Source: Anaerolineaceae bacterium
GTDB taxonomy: Bacteria; Chloroflexota; Anaerolineae; Anaerolineales; Anaerolineaceae
Direction of reading: 5' to 3'
Assembly: GCA_002702705.1 (NCBI GenBank)
Contig: PABH01000035.1
Coordinates: 1 to 64,000, forward strand
Length of the DNA stretch: 64,000 bases
Shown here: piece by piece, positions 1 through 9,847 of the stretch
Position numbering within the stretch: the stretch's first letter is position 1
Layout: each line of letters opens with the position of its first letter
The notes under the pieces: generated by a model
Told to the model about the DNA's origin: nothing
What the model saw: only the letters and a program-made list of their open reading frames with translations
The model's database searches: none
Position numbers and translations under genes: made by a program

Positions 1-76
1 CGAGTAAATGTACGTTAGGGATACCCTAACCTATATAAGGAAAGAAACAAGGGAGAAATTTTCTAGTTTCTTAGTA

Positions 77-237
77 GCGAAGCGAAGCAATCTGATGCCC
101 TTTGGGTACAGTGTACCCCTTCGGGAATCTAAAATCACAGCTCAATAGATCGCTTCGACCCCGCAAGGGGGCAAGTCCCCGCAAGGGGGCAAGTCCCCAC
201 AAGGGGGCAAGTCCCTGCAAGGGGGTCTTGCGATGAC
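77..237. repeat. Dispersed palindromic repeat family C, copy 1
   Basis: The ends read GCGAAGCGAAGCAA and CTTGCGATGAC. A GTGTACCCCTTCGGG core lies between them. The reverse complement of 39749-39845 carries the same ends, core and AATAGATCGCTTCG block, so the two are copies of one intergenic element in opposite orientation. This copy is longer because of an internal 18-bp tandem expansion. Confidence 0.75.
163..226 (+). repeat. 18-bp tandem repeat (about 3.5 units)
   Basis: The unit GCAAGGGGGCAAGTCCCC repeats at 163-180, 181-198, 199-216 and partly at 217-226, with one or two changes in the later units. It lies inside repeat family C copy 1. The other copy of that family in the window (39749-39845) has no such expansion. 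Confidence 0.9.
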
Positions 238-283
238 AAAAAGAGCTAAACCAAAACTGACGTTAATTTACACCCAATGCGGA

Positions 284-383
284 AAGAGCAGACCTCGAGA
301 TGTAAACTAATGAAGACGGTTATCTTTAATTCTGGCAACACTCGTCCAAATGTCTATTTACTTAACCAAAAATCTCGAGGTCG
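284..383 (+). repeat. MITE-like element family D, copy 1
   Basis: The left end is AAGAGCAGACCTCGAGAT (284-301) and the right end ACCAAAAATCTCGAGGTCG (365-383). Both ends recur in inverse orientation at 19871-19996, with one or two mismatches, around a different interior. The CTCGAG-centred ends form an inverted repeat. This stretch holds no convincing gene. Confidence 0.55.
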
Positions 384-468
384 AAAGGTTCTTGCGGAAG
401 GGGGAATACCTGTGACCGGGGTCGTGAACTTTTATCCTGGCCGTTTGGCTAGTCTTTCAAAAAGGATA

Positions 469-497
469 TTGACAAAGCCTGTTAAGCGCTGTAAACT
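469..497 (+). promoter_or_regulatory. Sigma70-type promoter for the MFS gene
   Basis: TTGACA (469-474), a 17-nt spacer, then TAAACT (492-497). It lies about 100 nt before the MFS start codon with no gene between. Confidence 0.6.
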
Positions 498-556
498 ATT
501 TTTACATTAAAATAAATTTTAGCGATAAAAAAACAAGTAACGAAAAAGGTTTGTCA

Positions 557-572
557 AAGGGTTATAACCCTT
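557..572. promoter_or_regulatory. 16-bp perfect palindrome in the MFS 5' leader
   Basis: AAGGGTTATAACCCTT lies between the promoter at 469-497 and the ribosome binding site (GAGGAGG, about 583-589). The position suits a repressor operator or a small leader hairpin. No regulator gene is adjacent. Confidence 0.45.
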
Positions 573-593
573 CCATGAGTTTGAGGAGGTTTT

Positions 594-1976
594 ATGCAGT
601 CAAGTTCTTCGTCTTCACCCAAAAATATGAAAGCATTTATCACCATTTTAATTGGTGAATTAATTTCCATGCTTGGTTCCGGTTTAACCGGTTTTGCCAT
701 GGGCGTTTGGATTTTTGAAAAAACCGGTCAGGCCACCCCATTTGCGATTACGGTTTTGTTTGCCAGTTTACCACCCATTCTATTGGCTCCTTTTGCTGGT
801 TCCCTGGCAGATCGCTGGAACCGGCGTTTGATTATGATCATTGCAGATACCGGCTCAGCGCTTACCACACTGGCTGCTTTGATATTACTGATCAACGGTG
901 ATTTAAATGTTTGGGCAATCTATATTATTGCCGGCGTTGGCTCAGCTTTTGGTGCGTTTCAGGAAACCGCATTTCAGGCTTCCGTGGTTATGTTGGTTGA
1001 GAAAAAAGATTTGGCCCGAGCAAATGGTATGGCACAAACCATTCAAGCGGTTAGTATGTTGGTAACCCCGGTTTTGGCTGGTGTTTTGTTTGGTGTGATC
1101 GGTTTGCGTGGGGTCATGACGATTGATTTTATTACCTTCTTTGCTGCCATCGCTGCTCTGTTGATTGTTCGCATACCACAACCAAAATTAAAAGAAGAAA
1201 CTGCAGGAAAAGCCAATGCCTGGGAAGATACAAAACTGGGTTGGAACTTTATTCGCACCCGAGCTGGATTGTTGGGTTTAGGTATCTTCTTCATGCTGGT
1301 TAACTTCATGTTGAATTTTTCCGCCGTTCTAACCGGGCCATTAGTGCTTTCCACCCACAACGCCGCCATGTTAGGAACCGTACAAATGTTTGGCGGAGTT
1401 GGTATGCTGCTTGGCAGCCTGGCTGTAAGCACCTTTGGGGCCCCTAAAAAGAGAGTATTAACCATGTTTACAGTGATATTTATTTCCTCTCTTGGTTTGG
1501 GGTTGGCAGGCTTGCGAGATTCCATCATCACCATGTCGATTGGGTTTTTCATCATGATGCTCGTGATCCCCTTTGCATCAGCAAGCAGCCAGGCCATCTT
1601 CCAGGTTAAAGTTCCGGCTGATATGCAGGGACGTGTGTTTGCCATTCGCACCATATTTGCACGGTTGATGATGCCGGTTGCATTTTTGATCTCCGGGCCA
1701 TTGGCGGACAAGGTTTTTGAGCCGTTGATGATGGAGGGAGGCAGCTTGGCACAGAGCTTTTTAGGTCAGTTGCTGGGGGTTGGACCAGGTCGAGGTATTG
1801 GTTTTATGTATCTGATCGGCATGGTCGGTATGTTGTTCGCGATACTAATCTCGTTTGCGAACCCCCGCATTCGTAATGTGGAAACGGAACTACCGGATGT
1901 TATTGAGGAACCGGAGGAAGCACCGCAGAAACCTGAACCGCATGGAGAGCCCATCCCGGTGATGGTAGCGGATTAA
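594..1976 (+). CDS. MFS transporter, MefA/EntS-like drug or siderophore exporter family
   Basis: A 460-residue polytopic membrane protein. It has about 12 hydrophobic segments and the MFS signature GSLADRWNRR at residues 69-78, between TM2 and TM3. The overall pattern resembles the macrolide-efflux/enterobactin-exporter branch, which exports small molecules with proton exchange; the substrate cannot be read from sequence. The last 25 residues are acidic and proline-rich and probably cytoplasmic. The ATG has a strong ribosome binding site (GAGGAGG, 5-nt gap). The gene is monocistronic: its own promoter and palindrome lie upstream and a terminator follows. Confidence 0.85.
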   Translation: MQSSSSSSPKNMKAFITILIGELISMLGSGLTGFAMGVWIFEKTGQATPFAITVLFASLPPILLAPFAGSLADRWNRRLIMIIADTGSALTTLAALILLINGDLNVWAIYIIAGVGSAFGAFQETAFQASVVMLVEKKDLARANGMAQTIQAVSMLVTPVLAGVLFGVIGLRGVMTIDFITFFAAIAALLIVRIPQPKLKEETAGKANAWEDTKLGWNFIRTRAGLLGLGIFFMLVNFMLNFSAVLTGPLVLSTHNAAMLGTVQMFGGVGMLLGSLAVSTFGAPKKRVLTMFTVIFISSLGLGLAGLRDSIITMSIGFFIMMLVIPFASASSQAIFQVKVPADMQGRVFAIRTIFARLMMPVAFLISGPLADKVFEPLMMEGGSLAQSFLGQLLGVGPGRGIGFMYLIGMVGMLFAILISFANPRIRNVETELPDVIEEPEEAPQKPEPHGEPIPVMVAD

Positions 1977-1983
1977 ATTATAG

Positions 1984-2024
1984 AGACCTCGAATTTCAAA
2001 AAGAGAAATCGAGGTCTTTTATTT
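1984..2024 (+). terminator. Rho-independent terminator of the MFS gene
   Basis: The stem AGACCTCGA..TTTC / GAAA..CGAGGTCT has a short A-rich loop and is followed by TTTATTTT, seven bases after the MFS stop codon. Confidence 0.85.
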
Positions 2025-2057
2025 TAAAAATAAGTACAACTACTCAGCGCAAATTCC

Positions 2058-2184
2058 ACCTCTCGTTGGTCAAGCTTCTGACAGGGTTAACGTAAATTTC
2101 ATCAACGGGAGGTATGAAAAAAAACAGCTTCCCGGAGGCTAGACTTTTTGAGATAATAGTCTTTCATCTCACCTCCGGGAGGGA
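2058..2184. repeat. CTCCCG/CGGGAG hairpin repeat cluster (family E)
   Basis: Two inverted repeats lie in tandem: ACCTCTCGTTG (about 2058-2068) with CAACGGGAGGT (2103-2113), and TTCCCGGAGG (about 2130) with CCTCCGGGAGG (about 2173-2183). Similar elements lie at 11731-11785, 60815-60868 and 61025-61080, always between genes. Confidence 0.55.
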
Positions 2185-2257
2185 TTCTGATGAATAGGCT
2201 GAGCAGTTACAAATAAGTTTTGATTAACGATCTTACTATTTAGTAAACACGAGAAAA

Positions 2258-2869
2258 TTATTCAGCCAGGTTCTTAATGGTAAGCAGCATCTTTCGCTCC
2301 ATCACAAAAGCGACTCGATTAAATACTTCCCACATTCCTCCAACCATTGTGCTTCGGGTCCTGGTGATTAACCTTGTAGAACCATCGGGTTGAGGAAGTA
2401 AAACAAATGCCCAAAGTTCGACCCACTTGTCTTCTTCCTTATGACCAAAAATGACCGCCTGATCCGGGATGATTTGGGCTACAATGTAAGGCGGGGGTGC
2501 GAAATCTCCTGCGCACATTTTCATTAAATCCCCTTCTTGTAAGGTTTGCCATTCTGGTCGAATGGTCTCATCTTTTGCCATTTTGCAGCCAACCAGATTT
2601 TCTAACCAGGTATAACTATACATCCCGGCTTTGTCGGCACCGATTTGTAGGATCCAAGGGAATATTTGATTTGGTTTGGCTTGAATGGTCACACCACGAT
2701 TTGCAATCCGGGCAGGATTTGTGAGCAATTCATCTCCGGGAAATGCAGATGTTCGTTCTTCCTCTGTTGTTTTCCAAGAATCCATCCAGGGTGTGAGCAG
2801 GATGGAAAGGAGGACAACTGCCGCGATAATGGCGAAAAAAACAATCAAAATGATTAAAAACTTATTCAT
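2258..2869 (-). CDS. Membrane-anchored SRPBCC-fold protein
   Basis: A 203-residue protein with one N-terminal transmembrane helix (about residues 4-27) and a cytoplasmic or extracytoplasmic domain. That domain carries the pattern of SRPBCC/START-like proteins: residues around 60-95 (ANRGVTIQAKP, then W-x-LQIGADKAGMYSY and WLEN), then a GD at about 117. SRPBCC proteins bind hydrophobic ligands in a deep cavity; the ligand is unknown. The start is supported by AAAGGTG seven bases upstream. It is a single gene between repeat family E and the divergent parA. Confidence 0.6.
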   Translation of the reverse strand: MNKFLIILIVFFAIIAAVVLLSILLTPWMDSWKTTEEERTSAFPGDELLTNPARIANRGVTIQAKPNQIFPWILQIGADKAGMYSYTWLENLVGCKMAKDETIRPEWQTLQEGDLMKMCAGDFAPPPYIVAQIIPDQAVIFGHKEEDKWVELWAFVLLPQPDGSTRLITRTRSTMVGGMWEVFNRVAFVMERKMLLTIKNLAE

Positions 2870-3215
2870 TCAAATCACCTTTTTAATTATTAGAATGGGG
2901 CCTTAAAAATTTGAGAGATGATTAATTATCTTCCCATTTTGTGTTTTTGTACATTTATAATCAAGATGATTTCAGCACTATTCGAAAAGTAACCTCAATT
3001 TTTCTATATACCATGACGGCATTTCTTTTAACTCACTTGGCAAATCACCATGAAAATCGTTTTATTGATTCCACGTTGTAAATGAAATTTTTACCCTAAA
3101 TCAAAAATTTTTATCAAATTTTTATAGCCAAACTTTTTTGCTTTGTTATACTATTTTTAGTCAATGGATAAAATTGGCGATTTATTTAATGGATAGTGGA
3201 ATGGCGAGGAAATGT

Positions 3216-3986
3216 ATGCCAAAAATTGTAGCGATTAGTAATCAAAAAGGTGGGGTGGCGAAAACAACCAGTTGTATTTCGATTGCCGCGGCGTTAGCGG
3301 AAGATGGCAGACAGGTACTAATGCTTGATCTGGACCCGCAGGCAAACTTAACAACGGCCTGTGGTTTTGATCCGGATGAACTGGACTGGACTATCGCGGA
3401 TTTATTAATTCCGGAGGGGTCAGAAGAAATCCCATCGATTACAGAAATCATTCAACATTCTGTAATGGAAGGTTTGGATATTTTACCGGCAGATATGCGT
3501 TTGGCTGCTCTGGAACGCCGAATGTATGATCAGGCCGGTTATGAGAATCGTTTAGAAGAATTGGCAGAATCCTTGTCTGGTTATGAAGTGATCCTGATCG
3601 ACTGCCCACCTTCGATGGGTGCATTAACATTAATGGGTTTGTCAGCGGCTCAGATGGCGGTAGTGCCGGTGCAGTGTGAATATTTTGCTTCCCGTGGGCT
3701 GATGCAGTTGCTTGAAATCGTGAACGTTGTAAAAGATCAAACCAATCCGGAGCTGCGTTTTTATTTATTTGCCAGCATGTATGACCAGCGTAACCTGGTC
3801 TCCCGGCAGGTATTGGAAAGTTTGCAAGAACATTTTTCCGAAAACATGTTTGATACCATCATTCGCATTGATACTCGTATCCGAGAAAGTGCCATGGTGG
3901 GAGAACCGATTCATATGTATGCCCCAAAAACCCGAGCGGCTGATGAGTACCGCGCGTTGGCACAAGAAATTATCACTATTTTATAA
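3216..3986 (+). CDS. ParA/Soj-family ATPase
   Basis: A 256-residue deviant Walker ATPase: KGGVAKTT at residues 11-18, DLDPQAN at 38-44 and IDCPPSMG at 128-135, followed by the alternating pattern typical of ParA. Such ATPases move DNA or protein clusters on the nucleoid. The ATG at 3216 is preferred because GCGAGGAA lies just before it; upstream in-frame starts would add a non-conserved leader. There is no parB; the next gene, 16 nt on, is a CheW-domain protein. This pairing suggests positioning of a chemosensory array, like the ParC/PpfA class, and not chromosome partition. That role is inferred. Confidence 0.85.
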   Translation: MPKIVAISNQKGGVAKTTSCISIAAALAEDGRQVLMLDLDPQANLTTACGFDPDELDWTIADLLIPEGSEEIPSITEIIQHSVMEGLDILPADMRLAALERRMYDQAGYENRLEELAESLSGYEVILIDCPPSMGALTLMGLSAAQMAVVPVQCEYFASRGLMQLLEIVNVVKDQTNPELRFYLFASMYDQRNLVSRQVLESLQEHFSENMFDTIIRIDTRIRESAMVGEPIHMYAPKTRAADEYRALAQEIITIL

Positions 3987-4002
3987 AACGAAGGAAAAAC
4001 GG

Positions 4003-4926
4003 ATGAGTCCAAAACGTAAAAAAGTAGAAGCAGCGCTTAAGAATTTATTTTCAAATCCAACCGCTCCCAAAACAGATCAGACAGCAGCCAGTGAACAAGA
4101 CGGTGAAATCACAAAAGAAGCCAATCAAACGGCAGATAAAGCTGTGGAAAAAGCGGCAGCCAAACCACGCCGCACACGGCAAAAGACAGTATCAACGGCA
4201 AAAAGCAAACCAGCACTGAAAGGGGAAGGTTCGCCCGAAGCAGTTAAAAAAGTGGAACCTGAAAAACCAGCACCACAGGTAGTGGAAAAACCAGAAACAA
4301 AACCGGCTGCCGTATTGGAAAAAACCCCTCTGCAGGAAGAAATAACACAGCAAACAAAAGGCACTGCGGTTTCACCGGTTCAAAAACCACCCCAGGAAGA
4401 AACCGGTATAACAGAAAAAGCCAAACAAACGGATCAGGACAGGAAATCACCTCAAGAACCTAAAAAAGAAACAAAAAAATTACTGGATGAAACCCAGTTG
4501 GTAGTTTTTAAGCTGGCAGATGAGTATTATGGGGTTAAGATTGAATTGGTTGAAAGCATTATTAAAATGCAGCCGTATACAATCGTACCGCATGTACCCA
4601 AATATATTGTGGGTGTTACCAATCTGCGAGGTTATGTTTTACCGATTGTAGATTTGAGGACCCGTTTTGATTTACCTACTCATGAAGAGACTCACAACAC
4701 GCGTGTTATCGTCTTATTAATTAATGGCGAAAAAGTAGGTATGATTGTAGATGAAGTGAATGAAGTAGCTCGAGTTTTAACGGATGATATTGATCCCACA
4801 CCCGCTTTGATTGTTAACATTAATATGGAATTTGTGGATGGAATTGCGAAACTGCGCGAAGAGAACAGTGAAGCGGTACGTTTAGCCATCTTATTAAATT
4901 TGGAAAAAGCGTTAAAGATCAAATAA
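4003..4926 (+). CDS. CheW-domain protein with long disordered N-terminal linker
   Basis: A 307-residue protein. Residues 1-160 are rich in Lys, Ala, Pro, Glu and Thr and low in hydrophobics, so they are probably disordered. Residues 165-307 form a CheW domain, with the signature stretch YIVGVTNLRG followed by LPIVDLR. CheW couples chemoreceptors to CheA. No CheA, receptor or methylesterase is in the window, so this is an orphan CheW co-transcribed with parA (16-nt gap, AAGGA before ATG). The linker may bind ParA, as N-terminal extensions do in other ParA partners. The start at 4003 is chosen because earlier in-frame codons overlap parA. Confidence 0.85.
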   Translation: MSPKRKKVEAALKNLFSNPTAPKTDQTAASEQDGEITKEANQTADKAVEKAAAKPRRTRQKTVSTAKSKPALKGEGSPEAVKKVEPEKPAPQVVEKPETKPAAVLEKTPLQEEITQQTKGTAVSPVQKPPQEETGITEKAKQTDQDRKSPQEPKKETKKLLDETQLVVFKLADEYYGVKIELVESIIKMQPYTIVPHVPKYIVGVTNLRGYVLPIVDLRTRFDLPTHEETHNTRVIVLLINGEKVGMIVDEVNEVARVLTDDIDPTPALIVNINMEFVDGIAKLREENSEAVRLAILLNLEKALKIK

Positions 4927-5097
4927 CTGATTAATATCTTTTGAATTAACATCTTCTCTGAGAAACAGCGACCTTTTTTATATTTCAAAAAAGAGTTGTT
5001 TAATAAATTAACTGTATCTAGTGGAAGAGAGATAAAAAACCGAATAATGAAAAATCCGCTCCGGTTTTAAATTATGTGTAAAAAAACCAGTGTGATA

Positions 5098-5637
5098 TTA
5101 ACCTTTGTACTCACTGATCCGGGGATGAACCCAATCATCCCGCTGGCTTAATAACGCACGTAAGTCCATCCGGATTTCTTCCACAGTGGGGCGGCCGACA
5201 TACCACCAGCCATTATATATTTTATAAATGGTTCGATCACCGTTAAGAATAAAGGTATAAGGGATATAAACTAGCCCATGCACATCATCGGTGTTATCGA
5301 CCATTTCCAATTCGTGTAATAATTTTCGGTCGGTATCAAGTAAAAAAGGCCAATCCGCTGCCAGGGCGTCACGCATTTCATTCGCATTTAATGGATCGTC
5401 TACGGAAACTGTGATCATTTTACAATAATTCACACGAAATTCAGGCTGGAGATGGGTTACATAATTGGTTAATTGACGGCGATCTTTTGGGCAGTAATAA
5501 CCACGTGAAAAGATTAACACACCTGGAAAACCGCGTAAGATTTTGGATAATTTTATATTTTCACCAGTGTGGTCAGGCAGTTCAAAATTTGGAAATTTAT
5601 TTCCGATTTTTAAATCAGTTCGCATGGGGTAGTCCAT
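5098..5637 (-). CDS. Peroxiredoxin/redoxin (AhpC-TSA family)
   Basis: A 179-residue thioredoxin-fold protein. An N-terminal strand pattern (GNKFPNFELPDHTG) is followed by RGYYCPKDRRQL with the probable peroxidatic Cys49. The usual PxxxTxxC is replaced by this RG-x-x-CP form, seen in the AhpC/TSA redoxin branch. A second Cys at 72 could resolve the disulfide. The role would be reduction of peroxides in the cytosol. AGGAG sits seven bases before the start. It is monocistronic and convergent with the CheW gene, with a weak hairpin (5036-5068) between. Confidence 0.75.
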   Translation of the reverse strand: MDYPMRTDLKIGNKFPNFELPDHTGENIKLSKILRGFPGVLIFSRGYYCPKDRRQLTNYVTHLQPEFRVNYCKMITVSVDDPLNANEMRDALAADWPFLLDTDRKLLHELEMVDNTDDVHGLVYIPYTFILNGDRTIYKIYNGWWYVGRPTVEEIRMDLRALLSQRDDWVHPRISEYKG

Positions 5638-5907
5638 GAATTTACTCCTCGTCTATGATTTTATTGTAAAAAAATCTTCTTGATTAAATGGATGATTTAT
5701 AAGGTTTAATGGGTTTAAACCTTCTGGCAAAAATGAGGCCAGCAGAATAGAATCTCCCCGTAAACTTTCTGTGAAAGTTTTCTTAAGACTTAATAAAAAA
5801 AACGAAATATCCAACCATCTTCCCCTATAATGAAACCAGAATATAGCGTATTTCCTAAAAAACGGCATTTTTATTTGTATGTGGGGGGAGCTTGAGCGGG
5901 CTCCATT

Positions 5908-7599
5908 ATGAATAAAAATCAAAATCCAATGCAAAAGGATCGTATGAGCACAGATCAAACTTTAAATTCATTGTTTGCGGAACATTTGCCGGACATCATC
6001 AAAAATATTCAATTTTATAAGGAAACCATCTTTTCCCAGGGTTGGGATTCTCCGGCTGTGGCAGACCTTTATCACCTTACCCATAAACTGGTCGGATCAA
6101 GCGGTGTATTGGGTTATCAACAGATTAGCTTGGCTGCAAAAGTGATTGAAGAAAAAATTGATCCTGAAAATGGGCAGTTTTCAGAAACACTTACGAAAGA
6201 AGCGTTTGAAGGCTATATTAATGCCCTTTTGGAAGCAATTCAAACGGATCAATCCGTTTTAAGAGAACTAAACAAACCAGTCAGTAAATCTCAGATGGGA
6301 AATGTGGAACGGGCCAGTAAGTTGATTTACCTTTTTGAGGATGATGCTATTCAAGCCTTTGACCTGGTGGGACAAATTGAAAATTATGGCTATCGGGTGA
6401 AGGTTTTTGACAACCTGGATCTGGTGGAAGAGGTGGTTCGTCAGCGAAAACCGGCAGCCATCTTAATGGGGATTGATTTTCCGGAAGGACGGATGGCCGG
6501 ACCCAATAAAGTGGCGGACTTAAGAGCACGTGGAGATTTCCGGATTCCGGTTATATTTCTTTCCACCAGTGATCACTTTTCTTTACGGTTAAGTGCGGTG
6601 CGAGCTGGCGGGCAGGCTTATTTTATTAAACCAGTCGATATTATTTCTTTGATTGATGTGTTGGACCGGCTGACCCATTCCGATCAAGAAGAGCCATACC
6701 GTATTCTTTTAATTGAAGACTCCAAATTTCAAGCGGTTTATTATGCCCAAATTTTAGAAAATGAAGGTATGAAAACCATGATCTGTACCCAACCTGCCAA
6801 GGTGTTGGATATTATGTCCGAATTTAACCCGGATTTGATTTTATTGGATATGTATATGCCGGATTGTTCCGGCATGGAATTGGCAAATCTGGTACGTCAG
6901 GTGGAACGATTTGTCAGTATTCCGATTGTGTACCTTTCCGCCGAACAAGATATTGATATTCAATTACGAGCGATGAGTCATGGGGGAGATGACTTTTTAT
7001 CCAAGCCGATTAAACCGGATCATTTATTTGCAGCGGTCAAAACGCGCATTATCCGTTATCGTAAATTACGTTCGTTTATGCTGCGGGATGGATTAACCGG
7101 GTTGTTAAATCACACCACGATTAATGAATATTTGGAGCAAGAATTGGCGCGTGCTCAACGGCAAAAAACGCCCTTGTCCTTTGTAATGATTGACCTGGAT
7201 CTATTTAAACAGGTGAATGACACCTATGGACACCCAGCGGGTGACCGGGTGTTAAAAAGCCTGTCTCGTTTATTAAAACAACGTTTACGACGCGCAGATG
7301 TGGTGGGGCGGTATGGTGGAGAAGAATTTGCTTTGATTTTACCGGATACACCCGGTGATAATGCCCGTTATGTATTAGAAGATATTCGCCGCCGCTTTAA
7401 TAAAATTACTCATTTGGCTGGGGATCAGTTTTTTTCGGTCTCATTCAGCGCCGGGATTGCTTCTTATCCGGAATATGCGACCGCAAATGACTTAAAAGAA
7501 GCCGCTGACCAGGCATTATATCAATCCAAACATGCGGGTAGAGATCGTGTTACTTTGATTAAGCCAGCATTGCCAGAGATATATAAAGCGGAGAAATAA
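5908..7599 (+). CDS. Hpt - pseudo-receiver - receiver - GGDEF diguanylate cyclase
   Basis: A 563-residue signalling protein. Residues 15-115 are an Hpt domain with phosphorylatable His59 (THKLVGSSG). Residues 136-255 are a receiver domain whose phospho-acceptor Asp is Gly188 (ILMGID), so it is probably inert. Residues 265-380 are an intact receiver with Asp314 (ILLDMYMP). Residues 395-550 are a GGDEF domain with the active motif GGEEF (470-474) and an inhibitory I-site RRAD (461-464). It should make cyclic di-GMP under phosphorelay control and feedback inhibition. The next gene, one base away, is a hybrid kinase and its likely partner. Translation may instead start at 5944, where AAAGGA precedes an ATG. 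Confidence 0.85.
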   Translation: MNKNQNPMQKDRMSTDQTLNSLFAEHLPDIIKNIQFYKETIFSQGWDSPAVADLYHLTHKLVGSSGVLGYQQISLAAKVIEEKIDPENGQFSETLTKEAFEGYINALLEAIQTDQSVLRELNKPVSKSQMGNVERASKLIYLFEDDAIQAFDLVGQIENYGYRVKVFDNLDLVEEVVRQRKPAAILMGIDFPEGRMAGPNKVADLRARGDFRIPVIFLSTSDHFSLRLSAVRAGGQAYFIKPVDIISLIDVLDRLTHSDQEEPYRILLIEDSKFQAVYYAQILENEGMKTMICTQPAKVLDIMSEFNPDLILLDMYMPDCSGMELANLVRQVERFVSIPIVYLSAEQDIDIQLRAMSHGGDDFLSKPIKPDHLFAAVKTRIIRYRKLRSFMLRDGLTGLLNHTTINEYLEQELARAQRQKTPLSFVMIDLDLFKQVNDTYGHPAGDRVLKSLSRLLKQRLRRADVVGRYGGEEFALILPDTPGDNARYVLEDIRRRFNKITHLAGDQFFSVSFSAGIASYPEYATANDLKEAADQALYQSKHAGRDRVTLIKPALPEIYKAEK

Positions 7600-7600
7600 A

Positions 7601-9820
7601 ATGGATTCAAAATTTTGGTTAAACCGCCGCACCATCCTGGTTATATTTGTCGTGATACAAATCTTTTTGATTTTTTGGTTGTTTCAAGGATTAAACCAAA
7701 ATGAAACAGTTTACCAGCAAACCTTACTGCTTGAAGCAGCCTTTATATTAATAGTAACTGCGGGATTATTGTTGTTATTTTTTAGGCAGGAAAAATTATA
7801 TAAACAAGAAGAAACCCGCAAGCTGTATCAGGCCGAAATGGAACGAAAACAAACCGAAGATTTCTTAATTAAGGCCAAAGAAGAGGCAGAAGCCGGTGCT
7901 AGAGCAAAATCTCAGTTTTTGGCTTCAATGAGCCATGAAATTCGTACACCGATGAATGCAGTGATTGGAATGACGAGTTTGTTATCTGAAACCCGCTTAA
8001 CGGCCGAACAACGGGAATATGTGGAAACCATTCGTCTGGGTGGAGAGAGTTTATTAACCATTATCAATGATATCCTTGATTTCTCAAAATTAGACTCCGG
8101 GCATTTGGAATTGGATATTCATACCTTTGAATTACAAGCCTGTGTGGAAGAAGCCACGGAGTTATTATCAAACCGGGCTGTCCAAAAAGGGGTGGAATTG
8201 ATCTCTCTGATCGATCCGGGCGTGCCCCGTTTTGTGGAGGGTGATTCAACACGCCTTCGCCAAATTTTGGTTAACCTGATTGGAAATGCAGTAAAATTTA
8301 CGGATCAGGGGGAAGTGTTTGTATCGGTGAAGTTGAGTGGTGACGATCAGATTTTGTTTGAAGTGCGGGATACAGGAATTGGTATTCCAATGGAACGGTT
8401 GAACCGGTTATTTAAACCCTTCACACAGGTTGATGCTTCCACTTCACGCCGATTTGGTGGTACCGGCTTGGGTTTGGCCATCAGCAAACGTCTGGTAGAA
8501 GTTATGGATGGGCAAATCTGGGTAGAGAGTGAGCTCGGACAAGGTTCAAAATTTTCTTTTGAAGTGAGTTTGCCTGCTGTTAAACAAAATGAACTGTTGG
8601 AAGAAAACGATTTTGAAAATGCACTAATGGGAAAACATGTTTTGATTGTGGATGACAATACCAGCAACCGAAAAGTCATCTCTCTCATGTTACGGAATTG
8701 GGGTATTACCAGTGAGTTGTTTTCTTCACCGGCCGAGGCGCTTAAACGCCTGCAGCGTGAACATTTTTTTGATCTCATTATTTTGGATTATCACATGCCG
8801 GAAATGGATGGAATGGGTTTTGCTTCATCGATTAAAGCACTGCCATCTTGTGAGAATACCCCTTTAATTTTGTTAAGTTCATTGGATAACCTGGAAGAAA
8901 TAACAAATTATCAGAAACAATGGTTTGCTGAAATCGTTAACAAACCGGTTCGACAATCCCGCATGTATGATGCCCTGGCAGTTGTTTTGGCCAATGCACC
9001 TCGCCGAGAAAATGGGCAATATCGTGAACAGATCACAACCCTGGATGAACATCTGGGAGAACGCCTGCCTTTGCGGATTTTGGTGGCTGAAGATAATCCG
9101 GTTAACCAACGATTGGCTTTGTTGGTATTACAAAAAATGGGTTACCGGGCAGATGCGGTTGGTAATGGGGCTGAGGTTGTGGAAGCGGTAAAGCGTCAAT
9201 TTTATGACATCATCTTCATGGATGTACAGATGCCGGAATTGGATGGATTGGCAGCAACCCAGGAAATTCTTCAATTGTGGACAGCTGCTGAAGAACGGCC
9301 GCGCATTATCGCCATGACGGCCAACGCCATGCCAAGTGATCACAAAGAATGCCTGTTGGCCGGAATGGATGATTACTTAAGCAAACCAATCCGCCTGGAA
9401 CAGGTACAGATGATGTTAGAGAAATGGGGTGGGGTGCGTGCGCCGCAGGCAGCTATTCAACAGGTCGGTACGAAAATTCTGGATTGGGATACCATTCTGG
9501 ATCAGGAAATTATCAGTATTTTGCACGCCATGGGGCCGGAGGCTTTCGTTTCCCTGCGGGATTTGTTCATCACAGAAGGGCAAGAGATCTTAAAACAACT
9601 TCAATCGGAAATTGCACATGGCTGTTCGGCAGTTATTACACGTTTGGCGCATAGTTTGAAAGGTTCCGCAATGAATATGGGTGCCTTGGATCTATCCGAG
9701 GCAGCGAGGCAGATGGAGATGGCTTCCAAACAGGGAAACGAAGTGGACCTGAGCGGTTTATTAAAAAGAACCACAGTTGAATTTAACCGCACTAAAACAG
9801 CATTGGAAAGTATGGGATAA
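7601..9820 (+). CDS. Hybrid sensor histidine kinase (HisKA-HATPase-REC-REC-Hpt)
   Basis: A 739-residue BarA-like kinase. Two TM helices (about 11-30 and 42-61) enclose a very short external loop, then comes a coiled linker, HisKA with His112 (SHEIRTPMN), and HATPase (N-box at about 226-235, DTGIG 257-261, GGTGLGL 286-292). Two intact receivers follow (Asp396 and Asp541), then a C-terminal Hpt with His684 (AHSLKGSA). The tiny periplasmic loop suggests a membrane or cytoplasmic signal. The start codon lies one base after the previous stop and its GGAG is within the upstream gene, so the two are translationally coupled. The final Hpt could pass phosphate to the intact receiver of the cyclase. 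Confidence 0.9.
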   Translation: MDSKFWLNRRTILVIFVVIQIFLIFWLFQGLNQNETVYQQTLLLEAAFILIVTAGLLLLFFRQEKLYKQEETRKLYQAEMERKQTEDFLIKAKEEAEAGARAKSQFLASMSHEIRTPMNAVIGMTSLLSETRLTAEQREYVETIRLGGESLLTIINDILDFSKLDSGHLELDIHTFELQACVEEATELLSNRAVQKGVELISLIDPGVPRFVEGDSTRLRQILVNLIGNAVKFTDQGEVFVSVKLSGDDQILFEVRDTGIGIPMERLNRLFKPFTQVDASTSRRFGGTGLGLAISKRLVEVMDGQIWVESELGQGSKFSFEVSLPAVKQNELLEENDFENALMGKHVLIVDDNTSNRKVISLMLRNWGITSELFSSPAEALKRLQREHFFDLIILDYHMPEMDGMGFASSIKALPSCENTPLILLSSLDNLEEITNYQKQWFAEIVNKPVRQSRMYDALAVVLANAPRRENGQYREQITTLDEHLGERLPLRILVAEDNPVNQRLALLVLQKMGYRADAVGNGAEVVEAVKRQFYDIIFMDVQMPELDGLAATQEILQLWTAAEERPRIIAMTANAMPSDHKECLLAGMDDYLSKPIRLEQVQMMLEKWGGVRAPQAAIQQVGTKILDWDTILDQEIISILHAMGPEAFVSLRDLFITEGQEILKQLQSEIAHGCSAVITRLAHSLKGSAMNMGALDLSEAARQMEMASKQGNEVDLSGLLKRTTVEFNRTKTALESMG

Positions 9821-9847
9821 CCAAAACCTTCCGGTATAATGAGAGGC

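Noticed and set aside
277-510. 77-codon open frame across repeat family D
   Set aside because: Overlaps repeat ends and the MFS promoter, no ribosome site, no protein-like pattern.
1043-1711. Long antisense open frame (222 codons) under the MFS gene
   Set aside because: Composition is that of a complement of a membrane protein gene; no ribosome site and no family pattern.
5653-5958. 101-codon minus-strand open frame before the cyclase gene
   Set aside because: No ribosome site; overlaps the start of a well-supported gene on the other strand; composition random.
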